Notes: generated from the sequence alone by a model not told the origin. A stretch of 64,000 bases of DNA from Bryoerythrophyllum caledonicum (GCA_963971425.1 OZ020525.1:18916187-18980186), one strand, 5' to 3'; shown: positions 33,061-46,116, numbered from the stretch's first letter. Numbers and translations are program-made.

Positions 33061-35984
33061 TTATGCCTCCATCATAGGTTCTGGTCCTGAGGAGTCTGAG
33101 GTTGAAGTAGATGTTTCAGCAGGTGTTCCACTGGTGGTGTGGGCACATGACACGGAGTTGAACAAAGTATCCTTGATGATCTGCAAAAAGTGCCATCCAA
33201 ATTCGCATGAGATGGTTCCAAAGTTTTACAAAGATCCAGATTTGATTGTGTTATTATAATCAAACAATTATTGATTCCGTGAAATTTTCAGGACAGTATT
33301 CGACTATGTAAAGAAGTAGGTTCTGTAAAGAAGTAAAGGAGTAGGTTCTGTATTACCTTGCCCTACGATCTCTCTCTCTCTCGTATCCATACAATTACAG
33401 CATGATTTCAATGATATCGTTTTAAAGGATGAATAACGAGAGCATTAACTGTTTAGGAGAGCCGGATTTCACCTGCGACATGAGCCCGTGCAGCTGCTCC
33501 ACGGTGATCTTGGAACTGTCACGTGAGATCTTTGCAAGCTGTGATTCTTCCTGCAAAGGTAATTCCAAAGGTTCCTTTTAGTATGGAATTCACTTGAAGC
33601 ACGCGGACAACTATAAAAAAAAAAGGGATCCCACAGTAGAGTCCAACAACCAAGCACTGAACCCTAACCCATTGCTCCAATGGCATAAAAGGAACGGAAA
33701 AAATGATTTGCCGACTTCATTGAAATTCAAAATTGCACATCCACAAAGCCTCAAAAGAAAGGATTGGATACTTGAGCGTCCATAGGCCATACCTCCTTCT
33801 TCTTTTGCACTGGCATGAAGAACCCACCCATGCGCCCTGAATGAGCTAGCTGGCTCTCTGCTTGCTCCAGTTTCTCAGCTGACAAAGGATCACATTGACG
33901 GTATTCTCGTCAAACTAAGGACACAAATTCATATAATAAACGTCACAGTACAACTGGAGTAATATCATCACAGAATCAGTTCAGCAACGCTTTGCTTGAT
34001 TATTAATCCATCCATCAAATTCAGAAGATATAGAAACTAAATCTGACCCCAAATCTAGAAGATATAGAAACTACTTTTAAAGTTTTCGTGCACAGAAATC
34101 AACAAGCACTGCAAAAGCTGCTGTCAAAGGCGCATATGAAAAGGATAGCTACAGAGAAGCTCACCAAGATCAGCCACTTGACCAGCTACGTAATCTCGAT
34201 TGCCAAGCAGAGGTGAAGACGAAAGAGTGTTAACCCAATATTTGTTCCAGAGGAGGTCAAGGAGGTGCGAGTCCAATGAAGATTTGAAATATGTAATGTC
34301 AAGCGAATAATACTGTAACAAGAAACGTCATTGTCAAGTAAGTCCCTCCGTCAAGCACAATTCAAGTTCGCGATAACACTATACGAGAAGCAAAGTGAAA
34401 ACATAAAACGCCAATAACTGCAAGGCACAAGAGATGAAGATATCAAATGAGAGTAGAAAGGGACAAACGTCTCAGATATGACCCATCAACCACTATCTAT
34501 CAGAGAAAATAAACTGATAGACCATCACCTGTTTATAATGGACACCGAAATCCTCGATTTTGTTCAGAGGGATGGTTTGGTATTCAGACGGAGGCTCATC
34601 TGGCGGCTTGTAACCCTGAGGATACGTACGAAATGCTCCAATTTCAACCTTTCCAGCCGATACAGTGCGTGTTGGATCAATGACCACAGCTAAGAAAGGC
34701 TCCTGATAAGTCTGATTGAGCATCTGGGTAGACACATCAATGCCCGAGAGCCAACATCCATAACCAGGATGCGAATGATACCAGCCTACCACATTTTCTA
34801 GTCTCCCCACCTGCACAATGAACTCTAAATCAATATGCCTTCACCGTTCCCAAGGCTTAGAGAGAATGTCCATGAAACTGCGAGGAGGAAAATAAAGGAA
34901 AATAAAACTAAGAATGAAAAGAATACCTGTTTATTCGTCTGAGAATACTGAACCATGTACTCATACGCATCCGCTTGAGCATTCACACGAGTCTCCGTGC
35001 CCTCGACTGGTAAAGCAAACGCATCCATTATTATTATAGTGTCGCCATCTATCTTGCCCTGCATCAACCCCATGACCTCAATCGTTCCACCTGACCGTGC
35101 ATGAACCACCATCTGCACAGAACAAAACGGGAACGCATCACTTCTTGCACTGAAATTGTCAAACAACACAAACAAAGAACCAATCCAAAATCAACAACAC
35201 TCACAACTGGCTGCACCGCCTCCACGTTGCGACACTAACGCAAAAATCCTTCACAGCTCACGCGTATAATTGCTGGAGAACAACCTACCATTCACCTCTA
35301 TTTAATATATTAATAAATGAAATATTATTTTTCATTCACTGCAACGATCGATTACTGCACAGAGAAATTATCCTATTTGCAAACACCCTACACGACCGTC
35401 ATAACTGATCGTTCCTGATCCGTCGCAGCTACTCAAACAAGGGATTGAGGAAACTGCTGGAAACGGAACAACACAACAACTCCTGCTACTGCACCATTGA
35501 ACCTATCGAAAGACTTCTAAACAGTCGCATACCACAGCAATAACCTATTTGCGAAGAACCTGCACAAACGTCATATCCTGATCCTTCTTAGCTACTCAAA
35601 TGAAGGATTGAGGAGAACACCAAGGGCACCTCCTGATGAAGAGGCTATCACGTTGAAGGCGCTAGAACGGAAACCTAAACCTAATCAGAGCGAAAAACAT
35701 ACAGAAATCCACAAAGACAGGCGTCTACTCGAGAGACGGACCTTGAGCAGCGCGAGAGCGGAAATCCTGACGTTCTTGAAGTAGTGAGGATCTCTGGTCC
35801 ACGGTTTCTGCTGCTGAATGCTGCTCTGCGACGCCTCGTCGTACTCGAAGATGGCGTCGGAGTCGGCAGCGGCGCCGTTCCCGCCTCCTCCTCCTGCCGC
35901 CGCTGGCGACTCCATGGCGACGATGTTGTTCTCGATCTCCCACGTCTGGCGAGCTATCATCGCTGAGGAGGTGGACGCCTCCAT
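33061..35984 (-). CDS. CSN5: COP9 signalosome subunit 5 (JAMM deneddylase), complete
   Basis: Seven exons, in gene order: 35984-35742, 35112-34927, 34810-34529, 34312-34165, 33878-33793, 33550-33473, 33180-33061. They join in frame to 380 aa. The N terminus has a Gly/Ala stretch before FEYDEASQ. The MPN+ domain carries [12 protein letters not shown] (Glu 93) and the JAMM motif [15 protein letters not shown] (His 155, His 157, Asp 168), so the zinc site is complete. The C-terminal helical region includes [15 protein letters not shown] and [15 protein letters not shown]5 is the catalytic subunit that removes NEDD8/RUB from cullins and so tunes cullin-RING ubiquitin ligases, in nucleus and cytosol. 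It is divergent from the proteasome beta-1 gene, with 580 bp between start codons. The C terminus is somewhat longer than usual and rich in Ser/Thr. Confidence 0.97.
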
Positions 35985-36564
35985 CTCTTCCCGCGCCCTC
36001 GCCCGTTCCCACTCCGTCCTTGCCTCCTCTCTCTCACCTCCTCTCCTCTCTCGTCCACAACCTCCTCACCATGCTCTCACTACTAAACCCGCAATTCTGC
36101 ACCGTTTCAGCTTATTTTTCCAACGAAAATAATAAAATTCCTCCACACTCGCCGACTCCACTGCAAGAACACTCCACACCTGAAGAAAAATCGTTCTCCC
36201 TAAGTCCCTACCAACGACACAGCAACGCAACGCTGACGATGAAGCGATCACTTCGACAACCTGAACCTCAAAGCGCCTCAAACCCTAATCGAAAAAGCAA
36301 AAGTAAAGGCGTTAGACGGATGATAAAGATAAAGTTCTAAATAAAGTTTTAGACGGACGATCAAGTTAAAGGTAAAGGTAAAGTCGACGGTTTAGAGAGC
36401 AAATGTGCGGATTTGTGTTTTAGGCGCAGGACGGGTTTGGGTGGATGTTGGAGTCGTCCTCGTCGTCGTCGTGATGAGCAAGGCGAGTATCATCGTTGTA
36501 TTGTGTTTTGCTCGCTGATAGTTGTGAATTTGTGATCGATTCTTCAATTGTAGAGCATCAGAAG
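35985..36564. promoter_or_regulatory. Candidate bidirectional promoter, CSN5 / proteasome beta-1
   Basis: 580 bp separate two divergent start codons, so both promoters and 5' UTRs must fit here. The CSN5 side is CT-rich (CTCCTCTCTC-type stretches on the + strand near 36030). Around 36310-36385 the phrases TAAAG and AGACGGA recur. No TATA box was located with confidence. Confidence 0.55.
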
Positions 36565-38500
36565 ATGGAGCCGATGGCGAGCGAGTGGACGGAAGCGCCT
36601 CACAGTATGGGGGTAAGTGTGCAAGCAAGCAAGCAAGCGAGAGAGAGAAAGAGAGAGATAGTTTACTCTCCTTTGAGTAATTGAGTTCGCAGGGTTTTCT
36701 TTTCTATCTCTGGATTGCTTGGATTTCGTTTCCATTCAGTACATCATCTTTTGTTACCTTTTTCCATGTTTTTTTGTGGAAGTGAGTTTTTAGGGTTTCT
36801 GAGGATTATGATTTTCTTCTTCAGACGACCATCATGGCCGTGGAGTACGATGGCGGTGTGATTCTCGGAGCCGATTCTCGTACTACTACTGGTGAGTTTA
36901 AGTCAGCTGGTTGCTTGGAGAAGGAGTGTAATTAATGTCGGTGATTAAGGTTTTTGCGGTTGTTAGGGTTTTGATTCGATGTATGTGATTGTTTGCAGGT
37001 GTATATGTTGCCAATCGTGCATCGGATAAAATCACGCAACTTACTGACAATGTTTATCTTTGTCGCTCCGGCTCGGTATGATCTCCTTTTCTCCTTTGGC
37101 CAGGATGTGATATTGTTTTATTGTCTGTTGTTGGAGTTCTTTGTTGTTTGCGTTAATGCTTTTCTCTCATTGTGTTGATGTGAATTGATGGCAGGCAGCA
37201 GATTCACAGGTGGTGTCGGATTACGTGCGCTACTTCCTTAATCAGCATACGTAAGTTATATACATTGAGTGGATTGAATCAGAAAATAGAACATCAATTT
37301 GTTTTTAGGGCTTTGATTAATAGTTATTTTATGCATCTAGATTGAAGCCTTTGCAGGTATGCATATGTCGTGGTTTAGCTGTGTTGGAGGTATTCAATTT
37401 GGAGGTGTTTAGTTTTATGAATGCAACATTTAATTTAAAGAGGAAATTAATTTCTGTTTGGCTCTTGCTTTGGCAGTATACAGCTAGGGCGTGCTGCCAC
37501 TGTTAAAACTGCTGGAACTCTGGTCAAGGAACTTTCATATCAAAATAAGGTAGGTTTTCGTATACTTTTGTCTGGTAAGGGACAGGTTTTAGCTCTTGTT
37601 GGGATGTGTTTAGATGAGTGATCACAGGCTATTATCATCATGGTTACATTTGTCCGGTCCTTTGATGGAGACATGCTAAACATTGGTTTTATATGGTTGC
37701 AGTCGTTTTTGGAGACCGGTTTAATAGTGGCTGGTTGGGATAAATATGAAGGAGGTAGTGTTTATGGTATTCCTCTTGGAGGCACCATGCTGCGTCTTCC
37801 ATTCGCTACAGGGGGTAAGTACTTGGTTTACAACTTTCTTAATGTCGTGTCTCTCCTGAAATCTGCAGGATGCCATTTTAATGTTGTCTTCCATGTCAGT
37901 TCTTTAGAATCTTATAAGACTTGGGATTATAAGGGGGCAGTTGTCTACTTTTCGTTATTTATTGATCTAAACTTGTGTCATCTGAACAGGGTCGGGATCT
38001 AGCTACCTTTATGGATTTTTGGATCAAGCTTGGAAGCCTAGCATGACTCAAGAAGAAGCCGAGGTATGATTTTCTTTATACTAGTAATTGTTCTCTTCCA
38101 TTAATTTCCTTCATGCAAGACGGCTGCCTACTATGAACTAGATGTATGTAAGGACCTTAATAGTAATCAGAGGACATGGCCTTTTTGTTTGCCCTTTTGT
38201 GTACTGAAACAAGAGCTGGTTTTCATGCAGGCACTGGTGGTCAAGTCCATTGCCCTGGCTATTGCACGAGATGGCGCTAGTGGTGGAGTTGTCCGCACTG
38301 TAACGGTCTGTATCGTCGACCTTCTTACCATCATTTTCATGCAGACTTGCATTATCTTCTATGCATTCTCATTCGATTGAGCGGTGGTGGACGTGCAGGT
38401 CAACGAGCAAGGAGTAGAGCGCAAGTTCCATGCTGGAGACAAGCTACCCTTATTCTACGAGGAGATTGCGCCTCGTCCCGCTTCCATCCGTGCCCATTAA
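36565..38500 (+). CDS. PBA1: 20S proteasome subunit beta-1 (beta type-6), complete
   Basis: Nine exons: 36565-36612, 36825-36891, 36999-37075, 37195-37250, 37477-37549, 37703-37814, 37990-38063, 38231-38305, 38399-38500. They join in frame to 227 aa. A 16-residue propeptide ends APHSMG, and the mature chain begins [11 protein letters not shown], so the catalytic Thr is residue 17. Mature Asp17 (GADSR) and Lys33 (RASDK) are present. Further markers are [37 protein letters not shown] and SSYLYGFLD. This subunit provides the caspase-like activity of the proteasome core in cytosol and nucleus. The start at 36565 fits the family's short propeptide; an upstream in-frame ATG at 36496 is less likely. 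The stop lies 257 bp from the stop of the convergent ataxin-10-like gene. Confidence 0.97.
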
Positions 38501-38756
38501 TTCATTGGCGCTCTCCAGCCCCTGTGTAATACTGTTCACTCCTGGAGACAAGTCATTACACTAAAAAGCATTGTAGAATTCATCTGTCTAGTCAGTGACA
38601 GTGAACCTGTTTGTGGACACGTGCTAGGTGCATGAAACATGCTTCACAGATCTGCACAGATTTGTGAAGCATTCATACATGTAATAGCGCAACAATCAAT
38701 GTGATTATCTCGTTTCTGCTTTCATTTCCTTGGGTAACGTTTGATTGCAAAATTTC

Positions 38757-40302
38757 CTACATGAACTCGTCAACGGCTGGATTGTCTGTTCCAGGAGCGA
38801 CATTCACAAGCCGTGGCCGTCCAGTTGCCGGGTTGATCTCCACTGTCATCCCGGCCTCTTTCAACCTGGCATCCGGCACAGTAGATTGAACCTCCAAATC
38901 AGCCAACTCCGTTTGATTCTCCACGTTTCCTTCCAGCAAGTTGCGAATGGCCCACAGACCCCACTCTCGCAAGAAAGGATTGTTCGAGTCCGGCATGCAC
39001 TGCTGCAACACCACCAAGAGCCCTCCACTCTCCCGAACCAGCTCTTGAACCAGCACGCTCCGGTGACTAGCATTCGCGATCACCGCCACAACGTCACGTC
39101 TGTATCCCGTGTAGACGTCTCTCGACGGAAAAGAACTATGTGAAGGTGAAGGTTCGGCATGTGATGAAGGTTTGGCGTTGTCTGGGAGGCCGAGGGAGTG
39201 GAGCAGGTTGATGAGCAAGGGGATCATGCCACTGGAGGCAAGCGAGGGGATGATGGTGGACCTGTTTGCGTCCAGCGCACAGAGCGTTCGGGTGATGGAG
39301 AGTGTGAGGCCCAAGACATCCCGCGTTTCGGAGAGGTTGGCAGAGGAGGCGCAGAGCTCGGCCGCGGATCGGATGAGGTCGACCAGAAAGGGAGCCCACG
39401 ATGAAGGAGTACTGTTGGGATGAGTGTTGGAGGAGTGATTCTCGTCCTCTTGTGTGCTGAGGGAGGCGTTCACGACGTCGAGTAGAGACGCTTGTGCTGC
39501 GGTGAAACCCTCCGTCTCTGCTGCTGCCATGCTCCGGAACAGAGCTGGGAGGCCGGGAGAGCTCCCAAACGAGAGACGCGAGATGAGAAGCTCCAGCCAC
39601 TCGATTGGTGCATTGTTTCGACCTCCGCCACCACCTGAACGCAACAGGCATTGGCATCACCATCATGACAGGCATCATCGGCATCAACATCACCACAATC
39701 GTCTTGAACTCTGTGCTACAATCTTTACCTGTATTGTTGAGCAGTGATGCAACGACGGGAATGTCGGCCAGCTGCAAGCACCGGCTGTCGCTCTCTCTGC
39801 AGCAAGTGTAGAGCAACATGCACAGAGGCTCCCGCACCTTTCTGTCGGCGATTGCAGCGACGGAGAGGAAGCGTGATGGGCAGAAGCACTTCCAGATCCG
39901 CGCCTGTGCGGCGTCGCCATGACCAGCGACGTTTCCAAGCAGCTGAAGCACAATCTGCAAACGCTCAAACGGCTTGCCCTGTGGAGCTAAAACGTCCACG
40001 ACTTGCGCTAGTGCTTCCACGCCCTCCGAAGCGACCAGGGCCTCCTGGTTGACGGAGTTTCCGGCACACAGATTGCGAAGGAGCTTCACAAACAAGTGGA
40101 ACGATTCGAAGCTCTCGTTGGGGAATATGGGGAGAAGCGCAGGAACGGCTCCCGCAAGCGCGAGGCGCTGTCGTCCATCGTCACTCTTCGCAACGTCCAC
40201 CAGACGTTGCAGCGTCCCGTCGAACGCATCACGCTCCGCCGGGTTCACTCTGCCGTCGACCACGAAGCTGCGCAGCGCGTCAAGCTCCGCCTCATCCGCC
40301 AT
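38757..40302 (-). CDS. ATXN10: Ataxin-10-like armadillo-fold protein, complete
   Basis: Two exons, 40302-39729 and 39634-38757, join in frame to 483 aa. The C-terminal Ataxin-10 domain is clear: LVRESGGLLVVLQQCMPD then NPFLREWGLWAIRNLLEG. Earlier helices (PFERLQIVLQLLGNVAGHG, LLRNLCAGNSVNQEALV) fit an ARM/HEAT repeat fold. Plant homologues are poorly characterised; the animal protein is a cytosolic scaffold. The start codon was chosen because MADEAELDALRSF begins the conserved part; an upstream Met in the same frame (40380) runs through what looks like intronic or UTR sequence with a CAG acceptor just before the ATG. It is divergent from the dynamin gene (983 bp between starts). Confidence 0.9.
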
Positions 40303-41285
40303 CCTTACCCCTGCAAGCAACCAAAACCCCTCCTTAACCCTAAACCCCCAAAACGCAACAAAAATCCTCCTCTTCCACAACAGAACTCCAGATTCTGATC
40401 ACAAAAATTCCACCCCACCTAAACTCATCTATAAACTTCAACGAAAACTGTGCACAAAGAGCAAAGCCACTCACCAAAGCTGTCATTCCAGGCCGCAAAT
40501 GCGTAACTCCCAATTCCTCAAATCCTTAAACCCTCCCTCTCATGACTTTATCCCGCAAGTTATCCTGCAGATCCAAGCCACGAAACTCACTTAACACCCC
40601 AGAGCCTTCACGGACACTGCGTCATTAGGGCAACAGTAATGAGATTAGCGTGACCCTCTAAACAAAGCAAAGGACTTGCAGGATTAGCGGGCAAAGCAGA
40701 CTCTCCTGGCAACTGCGAAGAAAAAATTTCGCAACCACCGTGACGACCGTCGCGAAGATCCTGCCAAGTTAGTTCATCCAGCAGCCAACCAGCCCATGTG
40801 CTGCTGCATCCGCTAGTCGTGGTCTCGAGTCCTCAAAACAGTCCGCTCCGAGTCACTTCAAAGGCGCGTTTCCGCTGCTCTCCTCTTCGAGACCTCCACC
40901 GCTCGCTCGGTCTCGCACAGATCTCTCTTCAAGCCCTCCCCGTTTTGCACATCAGGTGATACAGAGGAAGGCGCATTTTGCTCTGGTGTCTTCGAAGGTG
41001 CGTTCTAGATCTAGATCCGTTGGTAGCCGCGTCTTTTTTCCTGTGCTTCCTCCTTTGTGGTTTTGCATCTTATCGGTTGCGGACACTTGATTATCTCTTC
41101 ACTCTTGGCTACATTGCACTTGTGAGTTCTTCTGGATTTTCACAGAGGGTTCCTGGACTTGGATTTGGATTTTTAGAGGGTCTTTTATCTTTTGAGAAGT
41201 TTTGAGATGGTTTTTTTGGGTTGGCTTCATTGTTCGTGATCTGTCGATTTGGTGGCATTGCAGGTGAAGGGGCGGATTTGGCGAC
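40303..41285. promoter_or_regulatory. Shared upstream region of ataxin-10-like and DRP1 genes
   Basis: 983 bp between divergent start codons. The DRP1 side probably contains a 5' UTR intron ending in GGCATTGCAG just before GTGAAGGGGCG and the ATG at 41286. The sequence around 40840-40960 is CT-rich, typical of plant 5' UTRs. No defined promoter element is claimed. Confidence 0.45.
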
Positions 41286-44200
41286 ATGGATAACTTGATT
41301 GGCCTGGTGAACAGGATTCAGAGGGCGTGCACGGCCCTCGGCGACTATGGCGGTGAGGGAGCCGTGGCGAGTCTCTGGGAGGCTCTGCCGTCGGTTGCTG
41401 TTGTGGGAGGCCAGGTGAGCTTGCGCATTGTTCTCCTCAGATCTTGGCCTTGGAAAGCTCTTGATGACCTAAATTTCTGCCTTGTTAGTCGCAATCCGCA
41501 ACTTACTATTTGATTTCTTGATGTGTTTCAGAGTTCCGGAAAGTCTTCTGTTCTGGAGAGCATTGTCGGACGTGATTTTCTTCCTCGGGGTTCCGGTAAT
41601 CAGCTAATCCTTGCGCCTTTAGGACTAGAAACTGATGAGACGAACTTGGTTCTCCGAAGGATTTGATTCAGGGACGTGCTTTTGACTCATTTTCTGTGTG
41701 TCATGAGATTCACCACCCATTTGTGTTTGTGGCCAATCAATGTGTTTGGCAGGTATTGTTACCAGGCGTCCCCTTGTGCTGCAGTTGCACAAAACCGATG
41801 CGAAGACTCAGGAGTATGCGGAGTTTCTTCACGCGCCAAGGAAGCGCTTCACGGATTTTGGTATGACATTTCCGTTACCATCCAGGGAATCGATTCTTCT
41901 CCGGAGGATATGCCGATGAATGTAGTGTTTATCCTTTTCTCCCTGTGGTTTTTGGGCAGCTGCTGTAAGGAAGGAGATCGAAGACGAGACAGATCGAATC
42001 ACTGGACGCAGCAAGGCGATTTCTGTGGTGCCAATTCATCTTAGTGTCTATTCTCCGAATGGTAATCACATTCTCGTCTTCGTAATTCAGAGAGCTCACG
42101 TTCACCTCACAAACATGTTACTGACTTTCGCATTTGTGTTTGCAGTTGTGAACTTGACTCTCATCGATCTTCCGGGTCTTACAAAGATTGCCGTCGGTGA
42201 GAACATACTTCAAACATCCTTACTTGTTAGGTACCCATTGCGTCTACCAATTTACCCATTGCGTCTACCAATTTCTGAAAGGTACGTTGTCGTGCAGATG
42301 GGCAATCCGATAGTATCGTGCAGGACATTGAGAATATGGTCCGTTCTTATATTGAGAAGGTACTTCCAGTCTACCCCAGAAGACTGATGTTTTTTTTCTT
42401 TTGTGTTGAATTCTACTCAATGAATTATATCTCTGATCACCGGTATGCTGACACTGCTGCTTGCAGCCGAATTCGATTATTCTTGCTGTATCACCAGCGA
42501 ATCAGGATATTGCTACTTCGGATGCTATGAAGATCGCAAGAGAAGTCGATCCAAGTGGTGAGTATGAGCATATCTGAACGTGCTCTTCTCGGTTAATAAA
42601 GTTTTCATCTTAGTCAGCACACTTTGAATCTGGTTCCTCAGCCCACTTCTGTGTGTTTGAGTTCTTCGTTTGATGGTCTGTATTTCATTTTACAGGAGAG
42701 AGGACCTTTGGTGTTCTCACGAAGTTGGATCTCATGGACAAGGGTACCAATGCCCTCGATGTAAGTGCTGAATCTATGAATGTTCTGTAGTCACAGATCA
42801 CATTTTATTATCTTACTGAAGGATCTCCACGGTTGTTTTGTCTTTTTAATTTCAGATTTGTTCTTTTCTCTTCTCAAGAAGTATTCTGTTAACATGCCGC
42901 CTTGTTGCTGCCTCAACAGGTCCTGGAAGGGCGTTCCTATCGTTTACAGCATCCTTGGGTAGGAGTGGTCAATCGTTCTCAGCAGGATATCAACAAGAAC
43001 GTGGACATGATGGCGGCTAGACGCAGGGAACGAGACTATTTTGCGACCAGCCAAGACTACGGTCACCTGATTAGCAAGATGGGCTCTGAGTATCTCGGCA
43101 AACTCCTCTCGAAGGTATAAAAAACCAGCGGTTCCTTCAGGGAGTGTAAGATTTTATCCACATTCCACTTGTATTTCCACGTGGGCTAACATCTACCTGA
43201 TTTGCACACTGCAGCATTTGGAGGCCGTCATCAAGGCACGCATTCCTAGCATCCTAGCTATGATCAACAAGAGCATCGATGAGATTGAGGGGGAGCTGAA
43301 TCAGATCGGCAGGCCTCTTGCAAATGATGCAGGGGTAAGAGAATGACGCTCTAAGAGTTTTGTGAATTTTCTGTGAAACTCAGCATTATTTTTAACCACA
43401 CGTCCCATGCAAACTAACATCAAGTTCCAATCGTTGTGCAGGCTCAGCTGTATACCATTCTGGAACTTTGCAGGGCCTTCGACCGCATCTTCAAGGAGCA
43501 TCTTGACGGATCGTAAGTCACATTGTTTATCCTTGTGTCGTAGATCAGCATAGTATCAGTGTCATATTCTGAATTTGTTTGCGTTGTTTTCAGGCGCCCC
43601 GGTGGAGAGAAAATTTATGCCGTCTTTGACCATCAACTGCCAGCTGCTTTGAAGAAACTTCCCTTCGACAAGCATCTTTCGGGGCAGAATGTGCGGCGAA
43701 TTGTGTCAGAAGCTGATGGTTACCAGCCCCATCTTATTGCCCCCGAGCAAGGTTACAGGCGCCTCATTGAAAGCTCGCTCCATTACTTCAGAGGCCCCGC
43801 CGAGGCAGTTGTCGACGCAGTAAGTCCTGAATCTGAATCTTGAGTTTTGTGGCTCTTTCCTGATTTGTCTGGTCCGTGAATCTATTGGCTAAGTCGGCTT
43901 CTGTGAACATTCAGGTGCATAATATCCTGAGGGAACTCGTGCGGAAATCGATTGGAGAGTGCTTGGTAAATGACTCTCTTTGCAACAACATTCTTAGTTG
44001 TTGTGCTGCTGTATTATCATTGTAATTTATTGCCATGCTGTCAAGGCCATGTGATTCCTGGTCAAGAAATATTTGCCAACTACTTTTATGGAATCTTCAG
44101 GAGCTGAAGAGGTTTCCATCGCTGCAAGGGGAGCTTAACCAAGCAGCAATTCAGGCGCTGGAGAGGCTGAGAGACGATAGCAAGAAGACCACCCTGAGAA

Positions 44201-44756
44201 TGGTCGATATGGAGTCAAGTTATTTGACTGTTGACTTCTTCCGAAAACTCCCTCAGGAGATCGAGAAGGGTGGAAATGCAGCTGCCTCAGCAGCTGACCG
44301 CTACACCGACGGGCACTTGCGACGAATCGGTAAACATTTATGTTCTATCAGATGGCATTCTCAGTAATTCATGCATCTGTTTCCGTAATCGAACCCTTTT
44401 CGCTGGTTTCAGGTTCGAATGTGGCAGCCTACATCAACATGGTTTGTGATCAACTGAGAAATTCTTTGCCGAAAGCTGCTGTTCATTGTCAAGTCCGAGA
44501 AGCAAAGCGGTCGTTGCTGGACCATTTTTACACTGAAGTTGGCAAGCGTGAGGTAAAGAACACCCTGCCCACATTGAAAGTTTAGTATCATTATTGCCAG
44601 CTAGGACTCACTTCGGTGATGTTTTCTCAGGGGAAGCAACTCTCTGCCATGTTGGACGAGGACCCCGCGTTGATGGAGCGCAGGGTGCAGCTGTCGAAGA
44701 GGCTTGAGCTCTACAAACAAGCCAGGGACGAGATTGATTCTGTGGCCTGGAAGTAG
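41286..44756 (+). CDS. DRP1: Dynamin-related protein, DRP1 class, complete
   Basis: Sixteen exons: 41286-41414, 41532-41595, 41753-41860, 41960-42061, 42146-42196, 42298-42359, 42467-42557, 42696-42760, 42920-43114, 43215-43334, 43442-43512, 43594-43819, 43915-43965, 44101-44329, 44413-44552, 44631-44756. They join in frame to 609 aa, the DRP1 length. GTPase motifs are GGQSSGKSS (residues 41-49), [12 protein letters not shown] (142-145) and TKLD (211-214). The stalk and GED follow, ending [14 protein letters not shown]. There is no PH or proline-rich domain, as in plant DRP1 and unlike DRP2. DRP1 proteins act at the cell plate and in clathrin-mediated endocytosis. All introns are short with GT-AG borders. 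Confidence 0.96.
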
Positions 44757-45424
44757 GCGTAGACACATTCATTTCAAGAGCTTTTGACAACCATTCATAC
44801 ATTGCGATCTCCGGAGTGCATCAAATTACGGCACTCCCGATCGTTCCCATTCCTTCCAAGATTTATGCGATGTGCAGATTCACCTCTTCAGCCTCTTGTA
44901 AGTGGTGGGATCGAAATATTCATTTGCGCCTTTGTGAAGGCCTTTTTATCTATCATTGTAAACAATTATTTCATAAGTAACTATGCGAATCCGAAGCTCA
45001 GCTAGAGTAGAATATGATGTCCAACATTTTGATTGCCTCAAGGTTATCTGAATTTCTTGTTTTCCATTAAGATCCCGGTTCCTGTCAAATGGTCACATAT
45101 CAACCTTGTACTTCATGTAGCATGCTTGATGGACACATTACCCTGTAGTGCACACTGAAATAGAGCACTTGCGTCCATTCGAACGCGGAGAATCATCAAT
45201 GTTTGTCCAAAGCAAAGGAGGTCCAGCGACTGAAGCGTATTCTTGCTTTACAGATTTCTGTGTGGTCATTTACATGTATGATCTGAAAAACTTACATGTA
45301 TCCAACAGAAAACATTCGTCACATTCTTCTCCGTTCCACACGAGCAAGTACATTTCGATCCCTCACACTCGCAAGTGCATTTCGGAGTGTTCATTGTCAA
45401 GTGCGAGAATTTCTAAAACAGGTG
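44757..45424. other. DRP1 downstream region, no gene seen
   Basis: Contains the DRP1 3' UTR and about 600 bp without a recognised gene. It leads into the M28 peptidase remnant; the boundary between plant and transferred sequence cannot be placed by eye. Confidence 0.5.
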
Positions 45425-45640
45425 CATTCAGTTTGTTCGCCGTGATCACGACGGAAGAGAGAGTAGCAATCGAGGGGGCGCCGAGGGTATTACGACGGAA
45501 GAGGAGGCTGAGGTGTTCGGCGGCAAGGCGGGCGTTGCGTACGATATCAACTACCACGCAGCTGGTGATACGCTGGACACTACGACGGCGTTTGTTGTTG
45601 GCGTGCGTTGTCGTTACATATGCGACGAGCTTTGACAGGC
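45425..45640 (+). pseudogene. M28-family aminopeptidase C-terminal remnant
   Basis: One phase (45477-45635) encodes GAEGITTEEEAEVFGGKAGV, followed by AYDINYHAAGDTLD and TTTAFVV, then breaks off; the adjoining phase gives VVVTYATSFD. The pattern GAEG-T-EEEA-FGG-AGVAYD-NYH-AGD is the C-terminal part of secreted/vacuolar M28 zinc aminopeptidases, with the final zinc-ligand His in NYH. This form is common in fungi and in actinobacteria. Only about 70 residues survive and at least one frameshift is present, so it is non-functional. It has the same strand as the HET gene 480 bp downstream. Confidence 0.7.
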
Positions 45641-46116
45641 GGGCAGCGCGCTGTCGAAGAGGGGCGTCAGCCGGTGCTTGGTGGTAAGGAGACGGGTGTG
45701 TCGAAGTCGAAGAGGGATGATTTTAGGAGCACGACGACAGGAAAGCCGTTCAGGTGATTGCGGAACGGATTGCACTGTAAGTCAAAGCGGAACACGGCTG
45801 AATAGCATTTGTTAGAATGAAGTAGCTTCCATTGATCCTGCATCAGATTTCTCATAACCGTTGTTCTGCTGCTTTCGAGCCTCTTTGTTTTTCGCCTGAA
45901 GTCCAAGTGTACGCATTCTGCATTTGCTTCATCAGCAGTTGGTCTTCTCCTTTCCTGGCCTATTCAAACGCCCTCCTGGAACTCGGAATGTGGAGTTTTT
46001 CTGGAGTTACGACAGTCTTGCAATCGCCAACTGCAACGCTCGGTTACCCGAAGGCCCTTCTCTACCGCCAAAACCCCGCACATCCCAGTTAGCCAGCCCA
46101 TCCACCGCAATCCCAT

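Noticed and set aside
40303..40380. Upstream N-terminal extension of the ataxin-10-like protein (Met at 40380)
   Set aside because: The extension is hydrophobic and unlike the family, and a CAG acceptor lies just before the chosen ATG, pointing to UTR or intron.
45148..45687. 179-codon + strand frame near the M28 relic taken as a gene
   Set aside because: Only its last part (VVVTYATSFD) fits the M28 pattern; the rest of the similarity is in another phase, so this is a relic, not a gene.
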